A stretch of 64,000 nucleotides of DNA from Calditrichota bacterium (GCA_008501765.1 QQUE01000006.1:248001-312000); one strand, 5' to 3'; positions 1 through 12,148 are shown, counted from the first letter of the stretch. Numbers and translations: made by a program. The notes: generated by a model not told the origin, from the letters alone.

Positions 1-1
1 A

Positions 2-3000
2 AGTGCCTTTCGTCGCAACATTAAAGCAATCGGCATTAAACTGGCATCGCCAGATAAAATTCTTGAACGTTCTCACGGTGAAGTAACCAAGCCTGAGACA
101 ATAAATTACCGCAGTTTTAAACCAGAAAAAGACGGTTTATTCTGTGAAAAAATCTTTGGACCCGTTCGCGATTATGAATGCCACTGCGGCAAATACAAAC
201 GAATCCGTTATAAAGGAATCATTTGTGATCGCTGTGGTGTTGAGGTTACAACTAAAAGTGTTCGTCGTGAACGCATGGGACACATTTCCCTTGCTGTTCC
301 TATCGTCCACATTTGGTTTTGGAAATCACTTCCATCAAAGATCGGCTACATCCTTGGTATCAGCCCTAAAGACCTCGAACGAATTATTTACTACGAGTCT
401 TATGTTGTCACAAAACCTGGAACCACGGGATTGCAGCCTGGTGATCTGATTGCTGAAGAAGATTATTATAATTATTTGACGGAAGCTGAAAATCTCCCGG
501 AAGATGATGAGAGTGAAAAGTTTGAAGCCAAAATTGGCGGCGGCGCCATTCTCGAACTTCTGAAAAACGTTGATCAGGAACCGTTGTCACGCGAGCTGCG
601 TCATGCCGTGAATACTGAAACTTCAGCGCAGAGAAAAAATGATGCTCTGAAGCGCCTTAAAGTAGTTGAGTTGTTCAAGAAAAGCGGAAATAAGCCGGAA
701 TGGATGGTAATGTCGGTCGTGCCGGTTATTCCACCCGAATTACGCCCGCTGGTTCCCCTCGAAGGCGGCCGCTTTGCAACAAGCGATTTAAATGATCTTT
801 ATCGCCGTGTTATTATTCGAAATAACAGACTTAAAAAATTGATGGAAATCAAGGCCCCGGAAGTTATTCTGCGTAACGAAAAGCGAATGCTGCAGGAAGC
901 TGTCGATGCACTTTTTGACAATGGTCGAAAAGCCGCCGCAGTGCGTGGCGATGGGAATCGTCCACTCAAATCACTCTCCGATATGCTTCGTGGGAAGCAG
1001 GGACGTTTTCGTCAGAACTTGCTCGGAAAACGAATTGACTATTCAGGTCGTTCAGTTATTGTTGTTGGGCCAGAATTGCGCCTGCACGAATGCGGACTGC
1101 CAAAATATATGGCGCTTGAATTGTTCAAGCCGTTCGTCATTCGACGTCTCGTGCAAAACGGGCTTGTGAAGACAGTTAAAAGTGCAAAAAAACTTGTGGA
1201 TAAAAAGAGCGCCGAAGTCTGGGATTTACTGGAAGATATTATTAAAGATCATCCTGTAATGCTCAATCGTGCGCCAACATTGCACAGACTTGGAATCCAG
1301 GCATTTCAACCCATTTTGGTTGAGGGAAAAGCTATTCAGGTTCATCCGTTAGTTTGTGCGGCGTTTAACGCTGACTTTGATGGTGACCAAATGGCCGTTC
1401 ACTTGCCGCTATCGAGTTACGCCCAGGTTGAAACACGTCTGCTGATGCTTTCGAGTCATAATATTCTTTCTCCAGCAAGTGGAAGGCCACTTGCCATTCC
1501 GAGTCAGGATATTGTACTCGGGTTATATTATATGACCAAAAGCCGCAAAGGATCAATGGGCGAAGGCAAGCTGATGTCGAGCCCTGAGGAAGCGTTAATT
1601 GCATATAATAACAGGAAGATATCTCTTCATGCAAAGATAAAAGTCCGTTTTAGCGATAAGAAACGCGAAACTACCGCAGGCCGGATTATTTTTAACATGA
1701 TCGTACCTGATGGTATCGGATATATTAATGAGTTGTTAACGAAAAAACGCATTGAAGAAATTATCTCAGATGTGTACAAGGAACTTGGAAATTATGAATG
1801 TGCCAACTTCCTGGATAATATTAAGCGTATGGGATTTGAATTCGCAATGCTCTCCGGGTCCACGGTTGGCATCGAAGATGTTAAAATTCCTGAAGAAAAA
1901 GCTGCGTTATTGGAAGATGCGACCGCCCGCGTTGATACTATTCAAAAGCAGTATGAAAACGGTATAATCACCGATGGTGAACGCTACAATAAAATTATCG
2001 ATATCTGGACACACGTCACAAGTGATGTTGCTGATAAGTTGTTTGCTCACCTCGAACAAGATCAGGATGGTTTTAATCCGGTTTATATGATGGCCGACTC
2101 TGGCGCCAGAGGTTCAAAAGAACAAATCCGGCAGCTTGCCGGTATGCGCGGACTTATGGCGAAACCGCAAAAGAAAATGACCGGTCAGATGGGTGAAATA
2201 ATTGAAAACCCAATTACGGCAAATTTCCGTGAAGGTTTATCCGTGCTCGAATACTTTATTTCAACACACGGTGCGCGTAAAGGTCTCGCAGATACCGCGC
2301 TTAAAACGGCTGATGCCGGTTATCTGACGCGTCGTTTAGTCGATGTGGCGCAGGATGTTATCATTTCGAAAGACGATTGTGGGACAATTCTGGGCCTTCG
2401 TATTGGTGATTTAAAAGAAGGCGAAGAAGTTATTGAACCGATTCGTGATAGAATCCTTGGCCGTGTTGCTGCTGAAGATGTTTACGACCCTGAATCTGGT
2501 GATATAATTGTTGAATCTGGCAGTCTGATTAGCGAAGAAACATCCGATTTAATCTCCGATGCTGGAATTGATAATGTTTATATACGTTCAGTGCTCACCT
2601 GTGAATCTGAACGAGGTGTGTGTGCCAAATGTTATGGGCGCAATCTGGCAACTGGAAACATCACGAACCATGGCGAAGCGGTTGGTGTTATGGCTGCCCA
2701 GTCTATTGGCGAGCCGGGAACACAGTTGACTCTGCGTACTTTTCACATCGGCGGTACAGCTTCACGTATTGCTGCTCAATCCCATATTACGGCACGTCAG
2801 GCCGGGAATATTGTTATTGAGAACCTGAAAGCTGTTCAGCAAGAAGACTTAACAACAGTTGCTGTAGGCCGAAATGCCAAGCTCAAGCTTATCGATGACA
2901 ATAATCGTGTAATTTCCCAATTTATTGTCCCTTACGGAGCAGCGGTCAATGTACAGGATGGTGATGTAGTTGAGAAGAATAAGGTCCTATTCAATTGGGA

Positions 3001-4189
3001 CCCTTATACGGCGAGCATTATCTCCACTACCGATGGTTTTATTCGCTATGATGATATCAAAGAAAACGTGACGATGCGAGAAGAGCTCGATGACACAACT
3101 GGTTTGAAGCAACGTGTAATAATTGAATCACGCTTGCGTAACCTGAGTCCATCTGTAACAATTGTAGATGCTGAAGGCGTAAAGCGGGCCTCATTTATAT
3201 TGCCAACACGTGCTCATTTGCAAGTTTCGGACGGACAGGCTATCCACGCTGGTGATGTGATTGCAAAGATTGCCAGAAGTATAGCGAAAACACGCGATAT
3301 CACAGGTGGTTTACCACGTGTCGCCGAACTTTTTGAGGCCAGACGCCCGAAGGAACCTGCTGTTGTCAGTGAGATTGACGGAACTGTTCGCTTTGGTGAA
3401 ATTCGACGCGGTATCCGACGAATTATCGTTACCGCCCGCGATGGTCATGATGAACGCACCTATCTCATTCCTTACGGAAAGCATGTTTTGATTCATGATG
3501 GTGACAGTGTTGAAGCGGGTGAAAAATTATGCGAAGGTTCGATCGCCCCACATGATATTTTAAATATTCTTGGGCCGAATAAAGTTCAGGAATATCTGGT
3601 GAACGAAATACAGGAAGTTTATCGCCTGCAGGGTGTGCGAATTAATGACAAGCACATCGAAACTATTGTGCGACAGATGTTGCAGAAGGTTAAAATCGAA
3701 GACCCTGGTGATACGCCATATTTGGAAGGCGATCAGGTTGACAAAATCCGCTTTTTACATGAAAATGAAGATATTCGTCATAAAGTTGTCGTTACGGATC
3801 CTCGTGATAGTGAATATGGACTTGAAGAGGTCGTGGATAAAGAATCGCTGAATGAAATAAATGCTGAACTTCGAAAAGAAGGGAAAGAACCGGCAGAATT
3901 CAGACAAGCTGTACCCGCGACTTTCCAACCACTGTTACTTGGAATAACAAAAGCATCTTTGACGACGGAAAGCTTTATTTCTGCTGCCTCGTTCCAGGAG
4001 ACCACACGAGTTCTGACAGATGCGGCAATTTCTGGCAAAAAAGATTACCTGTTTGGATTGAAGGAAAATGTCATTATGGGTAATTTAATTCCTGCCGGAT
4101 CCGGACTAAATCGATACAAAAATGTGCGTGTTAAAAGGAAAAGCGAATCGCTTGAATATGAAGATGGTGCCGAATTTATAGTTCAGTAG
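2..4189 (+). CDS. rpoC: RNA polymerase beta' subunit (5' end outside window)
   Basis: Largest catalytic subunit of RNA polymerase. The reading frame is open from base 2; about 8-20 N-terminal residues lie upstream, judging by alignment to the usual start (the conserved segment IKLASPDKI and [12 protein letters not shown] are present). The first zinc-binding domain is seen as CHCGKYKR followed by CDRCGV. The Mg-binding catalytic loop [12 protein letters not shown] is encoded at about 1367-1402. The second zinc site is the Cys set in [15 protein letters not shown] near 2605-2645. The bridge helix and trigger loop region ([13 protein letters not shown], then [15 protein letters not shown]) is intact. 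It is the upstream neighbour of rpsL, as in most bacteria, where it follows rpoB. Only the missing 5' end is uncertain. Confidence 0.98.
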   Translation, partial: SAFRRNIKAIGIKLASPDKILERSHGEVTKPETINYRSFKPEKDGLFCEKIFGPVRDYECHCGKYKRIRYKGIICDRCGVEVTTKSVRRERMGHISLAVPIVHIWFWKSLPSKIGYILGISPKDLERIIYYESYVVTKPGTTGLQPGDLIAEEDYYNYLTEAENLPEDDESEKFEAKIGGGAILELLKNVDQEPLSRELRHAVNTETSAQRKNDALKRLKVVELFKKSGNKPEWMVMSVVPVIPPELRPLVPLEGGRFATSDLNDLYRRVIIRNNRLKKLMEIKAPEVILRNEKRMLQEAVDALFDNGRKAAAVRGDGNRPLKSLSDMLRGKQGRFRQNLLGKRIDYSGRSVIVVGPELRLHECGLPKYMALELFKPFVIRRLVQNGLVKTVKSAKKLVDKKSAEVWDLLEDIIKDHPVMLNRAPTLHRLGIQAFQPILVEGKAIQVHPLVCAAFNADFDGDQMAVHLPLSSYAQVETRLLMLSSHNILSPASGRPLAIPSQDIVLGLYYMTKSRKGSMGEGKLMSSPEEALIAYNNRKISLHAKIKVRFSDKKRETTAGRIIFNMIVPDGIGYINELLTKKRIEEIISDVYKELGNYECANFLDNIKRMGFEFAMLSGSTVGIEDVKIPEEKAALLEDATARVDTIQKQYENGIITDGERYNKIIDIWTHVTSDVADKLFAHLEQDQDGFNPVYMMADSGARGSKEQIRQLAGMRGLMAKPQKKMTGQMGEIIENPITANFREGLSVLEYFISTHGARKGLADTALKTADAGYLTRRLVDVAQDVIISKDDCGTILGLRIGDLKEGEEVIEPIRDRILGRVAAEDVYDPESGDIIVESGSLISEETSDLISDAGIDNVYIRSVLTCESERGVCAKCYGRNLATGNITNHGEAVGVMAAQSIGEPGTQLTLRTFHIGGTASRIAAQSHITARQAGNIVIENLKAVQQEDLTTVAVGRNAKLKLIDDNNRVISQFIVPYGAAVNVQDGDVVEKNKVLFNWDPYTASIISTTDGFIRYDDIKENVTMREELDDTTGLKQRVIIESRLRNLSPSVTIVDAEGVKRASFILPTRAHLQVSDGQAIHAGDVIAKIARSIAKTRDITGGLPRVAELFEARRPKEPAVVSEIDGTVRFGEIRRGIRRIIVTARDGHDERTYLIPYGKHVLIHDGDSVEAGEKLCEGSIAPHDILNILGPNKVQEYLVNEIQEVYRLQGVRINDKHIETIVRQMLQKVKIEDPGDTPYLEGDQVDKIRFLHENEDIRHKVVVTDPRDSEYGLEEVVDKESLNEINAELRKEGKEPAEFRQAVPATFQPLLLGITKASLTTESFISAASFQETTRVLTDAAISGKKDYLFGLKENVIMGNLIPAGSGLNRYKNVRVKRKSESLEYEDGAEFIVQ

Positions 4190-4228
4190 CTATAAATAGT
4201 TTTTAATAGTTATTAAGTGAAAATTTAT

Positions 4229-4257
4229 TTGCATTTACGGTGATGGTTACTTATATT
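4229..4257 (+). promoter_or_regulatory. Candidate promoter of the rpsL-rpsG-fusA-tuf operon
   Basis: TTGCAT at 4229-4234 is followed after exactly 17 bp by TATATT at 4252-4257, giving a start of transcription near 4264, about 20 nt before the rpsL start. The gap after rpoC is 94 nt. The -10 hexamer is shared with several other candidate promoters in the window. It is an inference from motif and position only; the region is AT-rich. Confidence 0.45.
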
Positions 4258-4283
4258 ATAAGTCTGTAACCAAAGGAGGAGTC

Positions 4284-4655
4284 TTGCCTACAATTAATCA
4301 ACTTGTTCGAAAAGGTCGGAAGCGGCAAATTAAGAAAACAACTTCTCCCGCTTTGGCCGGATCGCCACAACGTCGAGGTGTTTGTACTCGCGTTTATACA
4401 ACGACACCTAAAAAACCAAACTCTGCCCTGAGAAAAGTGGCAAGGGTTCGGTTGACGAATGGTTTTGAAGTGACTGCTTATATTCCTGGCGAGGGACATA
4501 ATCTTCAAGAGCACTCAATCGTTTTGATACGCGGTGGTCGGGTTAAGGATTTGCCAGGTGTCCGTTATCACATTGTGCGTGGCGTTTATGATACAAGTGG
4601 TGTGCAGGATAGACAGCAAGGTCGTTCGAAATATGGTACAAAACTGAAAAAATAA
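4284..4655 (+). CDS. rpsL: 30S ribosomal protein S12
   Basis: S12 sits at the decoding centre of the 30S subunit and controls accuracy. The 123-residue product starts [12 protein letters not shown] and has normal family length. The start is TTG, chosen because a strong AAAGGAGGA Shine-Dalgarno lies 3 to 11 nt upstream and the protein then begins exactly as the family does. The streptomycin-site lysines are wild type: K43 in [12 protein letters not shown] and K88 in [12 protein letters not shown]. The modified aspartate position D89 is also present. rpsG follows after 11 nt, so the two are co-transcribed. Confidence 0.97.
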   Translation: MPTINQLVRKGRKRQIKKTTSPALAGSPQRRGVCTRVYTTTPKKPNSALRKVARVRLTNGFEVTAYIPGEGHNLQEHSIVLIRGGRVKDLPGVRYHIVRGVYDTSGVQDRQQGRSKYGTKLKK

Positions 4656-4663
4656 GAGCTTGA

Positions 4664-5134
<471 letters not shown>

Positions 5135-5180
5135 ATTTGCCAGGATTATAGTTTGAATTTAAGGCGGGGAATTAAACAGA

Positions 5181-5209
5181 TTGCTGGTTTTTTTCCCCTT
5201 ATTTATGAA
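5181..5209 (+). promoter_or_regulatory. Weak candidate promoter before fusA
   Basis: TTGCTG (5181-5186), 17 bp, TATGAA (5204-5209) lies in the unusually long 116-nt gap between rpsG and fusA. A short GGGGAA/TTCCCC inverted pair (about 5166-5171 and 5194-5199) overlaps it and could be a weak hairpin. Motif match only; it could be chance in AT-rich DNA. Confidence 0.25.
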
Positions 5210-5250
5210 TAAATGATTTGATTGCTTTGTTGAAGGACGACATCGTTAAA

Positions 5251-7341
5251 ATGTCTAAAAATACGTTAGCCAAGACACGTAATATCGGTATTATGGCTCA
5301 TATTGATGCTGGTAAAACAACTACGACGGAAAGAATTCTTTATTATACAGGAATCCTGCACCGCATGGGAGAAGTCCATGACGGTGGTGCTACAATGGAC
5401 TGGATGGAGCAGGAAAAAGAGCGTGGTATTACTATCACCTCCGCTGCTACGACTGCCATGTGGAAGGATCATGTTATTAATATAATCGATACACCTGGGC
5501 ACGTTGATTTTACGGTTGAAGTTGAAAGATCGCTGCGTGTGCTTGATGGCGCTGTTGCTTTGTTTTGTGCCGTTGGTGGGGTTGAGCCCCAATCTGAAAC
5601 TGTCTGGCGTCAAGCTGATAAATATAGAGTACCTCGCATTGCCTTTATTAATAAAATGGATCGTGTCGGCGCAGATTTTAATCATGCCGTCGAAATGATT
5701 CGTGATCGGCTTGGTGCGAATGCAATTCCATTGCAAATTCCAATCGGTGACGGCGAAATGTTCACCGGGTTGATTGATTTAATAAAAATGCGCGCCGTGA
5801 TTTATAGCGATGATACGCTCGGTGCAAAATGGGATGAAATGGATATCCCTGATAGTATGCAAGAAGAAGCAAAAGATGCAAGAACTTACTTGCTTGAATC
5901 GATTTCTGATTACGATGACACCCTGATGGAAAAATATCTCGATGGCGTTGAAATCGAAGCAAAAGAAATCATGGCTGCTGTTCGCAAAGCAACAATTGAA
6001 GTGAGTATTATTCCTGTGCTTTGTGGTTCGGCCTTTAAAAATAAGGGTGTGCAGCGGCTGTTGGATGCGATTAACGCCTATCTTCCATCCCCGGTTGATC
6101 TTCCGGCGATTCATGGTGTGCATCCCAAAACAGGTGAAGAGATTGAAAGAAACGCCGATGTGAATGATCCATTTGCAGCGCTGGCTTTTAAAATTATGAC
6201 GGATCCGTATGTGGGACGTTTGACATATTTTCGTGTTTATTCGGGTAAAGTGAAATCAGGTTCCTATATTTTTAATTCATCTTCAGGTAAAAAAGAACGT
6301 GTTGGTCGGTTATTGAAAATGCATGCCAACAAACGGGAAGAAGTTCAGGAAGCCGAAGCAGGTGATATTCTCGCAGCCGTTGGTTTAAAGCATACAAAAA
6401 CCGGGCATACGCTTTGTGCGGAAGATAAGCATATTCTACTTGAAGAGATGGTATTTCCTGAGCCTGTAATTCAGGTTGCCATCGAGCCAAAGAGCAAGCA
6501 GGATCAAGATAAGCTTAGCGAGTCGCTGGTCAAATTGGCCGATGAAGATCCAACATTTAAAGTCTCAACGCACGAAGAAACTGGGCAAACTCTTATCGCA
6601 GGAATGGGCGAGCTTCATCTCGAAATTCTTGTTGACCGATTGATTCGCGAATTTAATGTGCATGCAAACGTGGGTAAACCACAAGTTTCCTATAAAGAGA
6701 CAATCCGTGCAAAAGCTGAAGCTGAAGGCAAATTTGTTCGACAGTCCGGCGGGCGTGGTCAGTACGGTCATTGTGTTATATCAATTGAACCTGCTGCGCC
6801 GGGTCAAGGGCTTGTCTTTGAAAATAAGATTGTTGGCGGTGTGATTCCGCGAGAATATATAAAACCAGTATCCGAAGGAATAAAGGATGCCATGTCTAAT
6901 GGTGTTTTGGCTGGATATCCTTTGATTGATGTCAAGTGTGAGTTGCTGGATGGTTCCTATCATGATGTGGATTCTTCTGAAATGGCGTTTAAGGTTGCAG
7001 GTTCGATGGCTTTAAAGGCTGCTTGTAAAAAGGCGAATCCTACTTTGTTGGAGCCAATAATGGATGTAGAAGTTACTGTTCCAGAGGAGTATATGGGAGA
7101 TGTGATGGGTGACTTGAATTCTCGCCGTGGTAGAATACGGGGAATGATTCCAAGAAACCAGGTTCAGATCATTTCCGCCTCTGTTCCGCTTGCCGAAATG
7201 TTCGGTTATGCCACAACCCTGAGAAGTTTAACACAGGGACGTGCAATTTATTCAATGCAGTTTTCTCATTATGAAGATGTCCCTCGTTCCATAGGTGATA
7301 CCATTATGGAAAATGTAAAGGGTGTGCAGTCAGCAAAATAA
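5251..7341 (+). CDS. fusA: Elongation factor G
   Basis: GTPase that drives tRNA-mRNA translocation and, with RRF, ribosome recycling. The start at ATG 5251 gives [24 protein letters not shown], the usual EF-G N-terminus; an in-frame TTG at 5218 would add 11 residues unlike the family and is rejected. AAGGA lies about 13 nt upstream. G motifs are visible: [12 protein letters not shown] (P loop), RGITI (switch I), DTPGHVDF (G3), NKMD (G4) and GSAF (G5). Domain IV shows the [11 protein letters not shown] segment. The 696-residue length is normal. It follows rpsG by 116 nt and precedes tuf by 49 nt. Confidence 0.97.
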   Translation: MSKNTLAKTRNIGIMAHIDAGKTTTTERILYYTGILHRMGEVHDGGATMDWMEQEKERGITITSAATTAMWKDHVINIIDTPGHVDFTVEVERSLRVLDGAVALFCAVGGVEPQSETVWRQADKYRVPRIAFINKMDRVGADFNHAVEMIRDRLGANAIPLQIPIGDGEMFTGLIDLIKMRAVIYSDDTLGAKWDEMDIPDSMQEEAKDARTYLLESISDYDDTLMEKYLDGVEIEAKEIMAAVRKATIEVSIIPVLCGSAFKNKGVQRLLDAINAYLPSPVDLPAIHGVHPKTGEEIERNADVNDPFAALAFKIMTDPYVGRLTYFRVYSGKVKSGSYIFNSSSGKKERVGRLLKMHANKREEVQEAEAGDILAAVGLKHTKTGHTLCAEDKHILLEEMVFPEPVIQVAIEPKSKQDQDKLSESLVKLADEDPTFKVSTHEETGQTLIAGMGELHLEILVDRLIREFNVHANVGKPQVSYKETIRAKAEAEGKFVRQSGGRGQYGHCVISIEPAAPGQGLVFENKIVGGVIPREYIKPVSEGIKDAMSNGVLAGYPLIDVKCELLDGSYHDVDSSEMAFKVAGSMALKAACKKANPTLLEPIMDVEVTVPEEYMGDVMGDLNSRRGRIRGMIPRNQVQIISASVPLAEMFGYATTLRSLTQGRAIYSMQFSHYEDVPRSIGDTIMENVKGVQSAK

Positions 7342-7390
7342 ATTTTGATTGCAAAAAAAATTAATATGCTTCAAACCTGGAGGACCAATA

Positions 7391-8581
7391 ATGGCAAAAG
7401 AAAAGTTCGAACGAACTAAACCTCACGTTAATATCGGTACTATTGGTCATGTTGACCACGGAAAGACGACGCTTACAGCGGCAATTACGCAAACTCTCGC
7501 AGCGGCGGGTCTCTCGGATTTTGTTCCTTTTGATCAAATTGACAATGCGCCTGAAGAACGTGAGCGTGGAATTACTATCGCGACCGCACACGTGGAATAC
7601 GAGACGGAAAATCGTCACTATGCACACGTTGACTGTCCTGGTCACGCTGACTATGTAAAAAATATGATCACTGGCGCTGCACAGATGGATGGAGCAATTT
7701 TGGTTGTTAGCGCTGCTGACGGCCCTATGCCTCAAACACGGGAGCATATTCTGCTCGCACGTCAGGTGGGTGTGCCTTATATTATCGTTTATTTAAATAA
7801 AGTTGATATGGTTGACGATGAAGAGCTCCTCGAACTGGTCGAGCTTGAACTTCGTGAGCTGCTCGATGAGTACCAGTTTCCCGGCGATGATATTCCAATT
7901 ATCCGTGGAAGTGCTCTCGAGGCTTTGGAAAATCCTGGCAATGCAGAAAAAGAAGCCTCGATTTTCGAACTTATGAAAGCTGTTGACGAAACAATCCCAA
8001 CACCAGAGCGCGATGTTGATAAACCATTTATTATGCCGGTGGAAGATGTATTCTCAATCACAGGCCGTGGCACCGTTGCTACCGGTCGTATTGAGCGCGG
8101 TGTTGTAAAAGTTGGTGAAGAAGTCGAGATCGTTGGCCTGGGTTCAAACCGCAAAACTGTTTGTACGGGTGTTGAGATGTTTAGAAAACTCCTTGATCAG
8201 GGTCAAGCGGGTGACAATGTCGGGCTGCTATTGCGTGGTGTCGCGAAAGAAGATATCGAGCGTGGAATGGTCATCGCCAAACCAGGTTCAATTACGCCAC
8301 ACACCAAATTTAAAGGTGAAGTCTACGTTCTGAAAAAAGAAGAAGGCGGACGTCATACACCATTCTTTGGTAATTATCGCCCTCAATTCTATTTTAGAAC
8401 AACAGACGTAACAGGTGTTGTTAATCTTCCTGAAGGTACAGAAATGGTTATGCCTGGTGATAACGTGACGATATCCGTCGAGTTGATCACCCCAATTGCC
8501 ATGGAGCAAGGTATTCGTTTTGCTATCCGTGAAGGTGGTAGAACAGTTGGTTCTGGTGTTGTTTCTGACGTTATTGAATAA
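7391..8581 (+). CDS. tuf: Elongation factor Tu
   Basis: GTPase delivering aminoacyl-tRNA to the ribosomal A site. ATG 7391 is preceded by GGAGGA at 7379-7384 and yields [28 protein letters not shown] motifs [39 protein letters not shown] and SAL are intact, as are the C-terminal barrels ([25 protein letters not shown]). The length of 396 residues is typical. Only one tuf copy lies in this window; many bacteria carry another near rpoB, which would be outside it. Confidence 0.98.
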   Translation: MAKEKFERTKPHVNIGTIGHVDHGKTTLTAAITQTLAAAGLSDFVPFDQIDNAPEERERGITIATAHVEYETENRHYAHVDCPGHADYVKNMITGAAQMDGAILVVSAADGPMPQTREHILLARQVGVPYIIVYLNKVDMVDDEELLELVELELRELLDEYQFPGDDIPIIRGSALEALENPGNAEKEASIFELMKAVDETIPTPERDVDKPFIMPVEDVFSITGRGTVATGRIERGVVKVGEEVEIVGLGSNRKTVCTGVEMFRKLLDQGQAGDNVGLLLRGVAKEDIERGMVIAKPGSITPHTKFKGEVYVLKKEEGGRHTPFFGNYRPQFYFRTTDVTGVVNLPEGTEMVMPGDNVTISVELITPIAMEQGIRFAIREGGRTVGSGVVSDVIE

Positions 8582-8592
8582 AAAATATTTAA

Positions 8593-8620
8593 TTGTGCGA
8601 GTGTCGTTTCGCTCGCACAA
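8593..8620 (+). promoter_or_regulatory. Stem-loop between tuf and rpsJ
   Basis: A perfect 9-bp inverted repeat, TTGTGCGAG (8593-8601) and CTCGCACAA (8612-8620), encloses a 10-nt loop. It starts 11 nt after the tuf stop and ends 32 nt before the rpsJ start. No T-run follows, so it is more likely an mRNA processing or stability element, or part of an S10 leader, than an intrinsic terminator. Function is inferred. Confidence 0.45.
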
Positions 8621-8652
8621 ATAAAATTCTCATCATTCTTGGAGATAGTTTC

Positions 8653-8961
8653 GTGGTTGGTCAAAAGATCAGAATAAAATTAAAGGCTTATGATTATCGT
8701 TTAATCGATAAATCGACTGATAAAATCATTAGAACAGCCAAAACGACTGGTGCGGCCATTTCAGGGCCAATTCCGTTGCCAACGAAACGTTCTGTTTATA
8801 CGGTGCTACGGTCACCACATGTGAATAAGAAGTCTCGTGAACAATTTGAAACTCGAATTCATAAAAGGCTGATCGATATTTTAAATTCAACACCGAAAAC
8901 AGTGGATTCTTTGATGAAATTAGAGCTACCAGCAGGTGTAGACGTAGAAATAAAAGTCTGA
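8653..8961 (+). CDS. rpsJ: 30S ribosomal protein S10
   Basis: S10 belongs to the 30S head and, as NusE, to the antitermination complex. The start is GTG 8653, giving [21 protein letters not shown] and the standard 102 residues; GGAGA at 8641-8645 supports it. A longer in-frame extension starting at 8593 begins within the tuf-rpsJ hairpin and lacks family similarity. Conserved PIPLPTKR and [13 protein letters not shown] are present. First gene of the S10 operon. Confidence 0.96.
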   Translation: MVGQKIRIKLKAYDYRLIDKSTDKIIRTAKTTGAAISGPIPLPTKRSVYTVLRSPHVNKKSREQFETRIHKRLIDILNSTPKTVDSLMKLELPAGVDVEIKV

Positions 8962-9068
8962 CAATATATATTTCAGGACGTTTCCAAATTCGTGGCGCAT
9001 GCCCCGTCATGCTAAGCGGTAGTCCTCTGCGTAGTTATTAACTTTAAGCAAGATACTTGGAACATTAG

Positions 9069-9689
9069 ATGAGTGCAATCATTGGAAAAAAGATAGGGAT
9101 GACCTGCCTGTTTTCAGAATTAGGTGAAGCAATCCCCGTTACAGTTATAGAAGCAGGCCCATGTTTCGTTACAGAAATACGAACAGCGAGTAAGAATGGG
9201 TATGATGCCGTTCAGCTCGGTTATGGAGCTGCAAAGGAATCAAAGCTAACCAAGCCTGAATTGGGGCTTTTCAAAAAGCATAGTATCGAACCCCTCCGCC
9301 ATCTCAAGGAATTTCGCTTTTTCGAAAACTCTTCCGAACTCAATATTGGCCAGGAAATTAAAGCAGATATCTTTACTGAAGGTGATTACGTAAAAGTCAC
9401 CGGAACCAGTAAAGGAAAAGGCTTTCAAGGTGTATTGAAGCGCCACGGCTTCAGTGGTTCTCAACAAACGCACGGCCAAAAATCAATGCTCCGTTCTCCG
9501 GGTTCTATCGGGCAGTCTGCCTCTCCAGCACGCGTACTCAAAGGTGTGAAAATGCCCGGGCGTACCGGAAATAAGACAGTTTCTGTTAAAAATCTTGAAA
9601 TTGTAAAAATTGATACAGATAAAAATATTTTGATGGTGAGAGGAGCTGTTCCTGGCGCCAAAAACGGAATCGTTTATATTGCCAAGTGA
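9069..9689 (+). CDS. rplC: 50S ribosomal protein L3
   Basis: Early-assembly 23S rRNA binder near the peptidyl transferase centre. The 206-residue protein begins MSAIIGKKIGMT, the normal L3 start, and has GTSKGKGFQGVLKRHGF with the family HG...SPGSIGQSASPARVLKG region; the glutamine corresponding to the methylated Gln of E. coli L3 lies in GSIGQ. A 107-nt gap separates it from rpsJ, the longest within the S10 operon, and might carry leader structure that I could not define. rplD begins 8 nt downstream. Confidence 0.96.
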   Translation: MSAIIGKKIGMTCLFSELGEAIPVTVIEAGPCFVTEIRTASKNGYDAVQLGYGAAKESKLTKPELGLFKKHSIEPLRHLKEFRFFENSSELNIGQEIKADIFTEGDYVKVTGTSKGKGFQGVLKRHGFSGSQQTHGQKSMLRSPGSIGQSASPARVLKGVKMPGRTGNKTVSVKNLEIVKIDTDKNILMVRGAVPGAKNGIVYIAK

Positions 9690-9697
9690 GTGACTAT

Positions 9698-10324
9698 ATG
9701 AAAGCAGAAATTTATGACATAGAAGGCCAGTCGACGGGAAAAAAAGTCGATTTGCCTGGAGCAATTTTCGAAACACCAAAGCATGAACATGCGGTTTATC
9801 TTTGTGTGAAAGCGCAGCTTGCCAATATGCGCCAAGGAACACACGCCACAAAAAATCGCTCCGCAGTTCGTGGCGGTGGCAGAAAACCATGGCGACAGAA
9901 AGGCCGTGGTGTTGCCCGTGCTGGTACGATTCGCTCCCCTTTGTGGGTTGGTGGTGGCCGCATATTTGGACCGCAACCACGCGATTATTCTCAAAAAGTA
10001 AATAAAAAATTGAAGAAATTAGCCCGACGTTCTGTTTTGGCTGAGAAATTTCGCGAAGGTGCTCTGAAAGTTATTCAAGACTTTAGCATTGATACGGGCA
10101 AAACAAAAGAATTGATGCCCATCGTGAATTCATTGGAAATCGGAAAAAATAAAGCGCTGTTCTTGACGACTGATTTTGATATGAAATTGGTTCAGGCTTG
10201 CAACAATATTCCGCGGGTCCGTGTGTTGCGCGCTGATCTGGTTTCAACCTATGATTTGATAAATGCGAAAAATATATTTGTACAAAAAGGTGCAATTGCT
10301 AAACTGGAGGAGGTGCTGGTATGA
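9698..10324 (+). CDS. rplD: 50S ribosomal protein L4
   Basis: L4 lines the exit tunnel and in E. coli also regulates the S10 operon. The ATG at 9698 (MKAEIYDIEGQ) is preferred because L4 proteins begin at this strand; a GTG 12 nt earlier overlaps the rplC stop and adds only MSDY. The central tunnel loop is conserved: GGGRKPWRQKGRGVARAGTIRSP with GGGRIFGPQPRDYSQ. Length about 208 residues. Its stop overlaps the rplW start as ATGA, so the two are translationally coupled. Confidence 0.95.
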   Translation: MKAEIYDIEGQSTGKKVDLPGAIFETPKHEHAVYLCVKAQLANMRQGTHATKNRSAVRGGGRKPWRQKGRGVARAGTIRSPLWVGGGRIFGPQPRDYSQKVNKKLKKLARRSVLAEKFREGALKVIQDFSIDTGKTKELMPIVNSLEIGKNKALFLTTDFDMKLVQACNNIPRVRVLRADLVSTYDLINAKNIFVQKGAIAKLEEVLV

Positions 10325-10626
10325 AAGCAATCGAAACAGTGATCCGGCATCCACTTTTGACCGAAAAGATGTTGATTGCTCAAGAAAAATTAAATCAATA
10401 TGGTTTTATGGTTGATAGAAATGCAAACAAAATTGACATCAAAGCGGCGATCGAAGCGAAATTTGATGTGCGTGTTGAAAATGTTTGTACGATGTTTGTT
10501 AAAGGTAAAAGCAAGAGAATGAATACCAAGCGTGGTCTTACCACAGGTAAACGCGCTTCATGGAAAAAAGCAATCGTCACTCTCAACAAAGACGATAAAA
10601 TTGATTTTTTTCAGGGTATAGCTTAA
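10321..10626 (+). CDS. rplW: 50S ribosomal protein L23
   Basis: L23 sits at the tunnel exit and docks trigger factor and SRP. The 101-residue product shows IRHPLLTEKM, then VDRNANKIDIKAAIEAKFDVRVENVCTM, the family signature. The 4-nt ATGA overlap with rplD indicates coupling. rplB follows after 22 nt. Confidence 0.95.
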   Translation: MKAIETVIRHPLLTEKMLIAQEKLNQYGFMVDRNANKIDIKAAIEAKFDVRVENVCTMFVKGKSKRMNTKRGLTTGKRASWKKAIVTLNKDDKIDFFQGIA

Positions 10627-10648
10627 ATAGCTGAGGAAGGACTTAGGA

Positions 10649-11470
10649 ATGGCAGTCAGATCTTTTAGACCATATACGCCAACGTTGCGATTCAAAAAGC
10701 TATCCACCTTTGAAGAAATTACGTGTACAACACCTGAAAAAAGTTTACTGGAGCCTTTAAACAAAACAGGTGGCCGTAATAATCATGGGAGAGAAACGGC
10801 GCGACATCGTGGTGGTGGTCATAAACGTAAATACCGAATCATCGATTTTAAACGCAATAAAGATGGTATTCCAGCACGTGTTGCGACAATCGAATACGAT
10901 CCAAATCGCAGCGCACGCATCGCCTTGTTACACTATGCCGACGGGGAAAAAAGATATATCATTGCCCCACAGGGATTGAAAGTAAATGCCACGGTCCATT
11001 CTGGTGAAAATAGCCCAATTGGTGTTGGCAATTCACTGCCAATTCATAAAATTCCGGTTGGTTCAATCGTTCATAATATTGAACTGAAACCTGGAAAAGG
11101 CGCCCAGATGGCACGCAGTGCAGGCACTTCGGCGCAGGTCATTGCTCGTGAAGATAAATATGCACAGTTAAAGTTGCCTTCCGGCGAAGTGCGTATGATT
11201 CGAGTTGAGTGTCGCGCTACCCTCGGGCAAGTTGGTAATGTATCTCATTTAAATATAGTCAGTGGAAAAGCAGGGCGCACCCGCTGGTTGGGACGCCGTC
11301 CACATGTTCGCGGTGTTGCAATGAACCCAGTCGATCACCCGATGGGTGGTGGCGAAGGAAAATCTTCCGGTGGTGGGCATCCAGTGTCACCTTGGGGTCA
11401 GAAAAGTAAAGGTCTCAAAACACGAGGCAAAAAACAGTCTGACCGATTCATTGTAAGAAAAAGAAAGTAA
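10649..11470 (+). CDS. rplB: 50S ribosomal protein L2
   Basis: Universally conserved L2 is needed for subunit joining and peptidyl transfer. The protein has 273 residues and the usual landmarks: [33 protein letters not shown], and the C-terminal [18 protein letters not shown], including the histidine implicated in catalysis. AGGAAGGACTTAGGA precedes the ATG. rpsS starts 9 nt downstream. Confidence 0.97.
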   Translation: MAVRSFRPYTPTLRFKKLSTFEEITCTTPEKSLLEPLNKTGGRNNHGRETARHRGGGHKRKYRIIDFKRNKDGIPARVATIEYDPNRSARIALLHYADGEKRYIIAPQGLKVNATVHSGENSPIGVGNSLPIHKIPVGSIVHNIELKPGKGAQMARSAGTSAQVIAREDKYAQLKLPSGEVRMIRVECRATLGQVGNVSHLNIVSGKAGRTRWLGRRPHVRGVAMNPVDHPMGGGEGKSSGGGHPVSPWGQKSKGLKTRGKKQSDRFIVRKRK

Positions 11471-11479
11471 GGAATTGAT

Positions 11480-11767
11480 ATGCCACGTTCTGTAAAAAAA
11501 GGTCCTTTTATTGACGAAAGCCTTGCAAACAAAGTCGAAGAACTCAATAAAGTTAATCAGAAAAAAGTGATTAAAACCTGGGCTCGTCGTTCCACTATAA
11601 CCCCGGATTTCGTCGGGCATACATTTGCGATACATAACGGGAATAAGTTTATACCTGTATTTATATCTGAAAATATGGTTGGACATAAACTCGGTGAGTT
11701 CGCACCAACGAGGACTTATAGAGGACATATTACCAAGTCAGAGAGATCCTCTCGAGTAGTAAGATAA
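11480..11767 (+). CDS. rpsS: 30S ribosomal protein S19
   Basis: 30S head protein that contacts S13 and the A-site tRNA region. 95 residues, starting [15 protein letters not shown], with [22 protein letters not shown] and the C-terminal [11 protein letters not shown]. Family-typical in length and position between rplB and rplV. Confidence 0.97.
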   Translation: MPRSVKKGPFIDESLANKVEELNKVNQKKVIKTWARRSTITPDFVGHTFAIHNGNKFIPVFISENMVGHKLGEFAPTRTYRGHITKSERSSRVVR

Positions 11768-11788
11768 GATTAAGCCTCAGGAGCAGGA

Positions 11789-12133
11789 ATGGAAGCAATA
11801 GCAAAAGCAAGATATGTACGAATGTCACCGCGTAAAATGCGCCAGGTGGTTGATCTCATCCGTGGGAAAGGTGTTGACGATGCAATCAATGTTTTACACT
11901 TTTCCGGGAAACGTGCTGCGACGCCGGTTGAAAAAACATTGCGGTCAGCCGTTGCCAACGCTATGAGTAGCGAAGAGCATGGAAAATTGGATCCGCATTC
12001 ACTTTATATTAAAGAAGTTCGTGTTGACATGGGACCTTCACTTAAGAGATTTAAAGCCGGAGCAATGGGTAGGCCGATGCGTATCAGAAAACCCACATGT
12101 CATTTAACTTTAGTCGTAACAGACATAAATTAA
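11789..12133 (+). CDS. rplV: 50S ribosomal protein L22
   Basis: Exit-tunnel protein. 114 residues, MEAIAKARYVRMSPRKMRQVVDLIRGK at the start (given here as the recognised signature region 1-28), with a long beta-hairpin ending in GRPMRIRKPTCHLTLVV. CAGGAGCAGGA lies just upstream of the ATG. rpsC follows after 15 nt. Confidence 0.96.
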   Translation: MEAIAKARYVRMSPRKMRQVVDLIRGKGVDDAINVLHFSGKRAATPVEKTLRSAVANAMSSEEHGKLDPHSLYIKEVRVDMGPSLKRFKAGAMGRPMRIRKPTCHLTLVVTDIN

Positions 12134-12148
12134 CTTTCAGGAGGTCCT

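Noticed and set aside
5218-5250. Upstream TTG start for EF-G
   Set aside because: It adds 11 residues absent from the family and covers the Shine-Dalgarno of the ATG at 5251.
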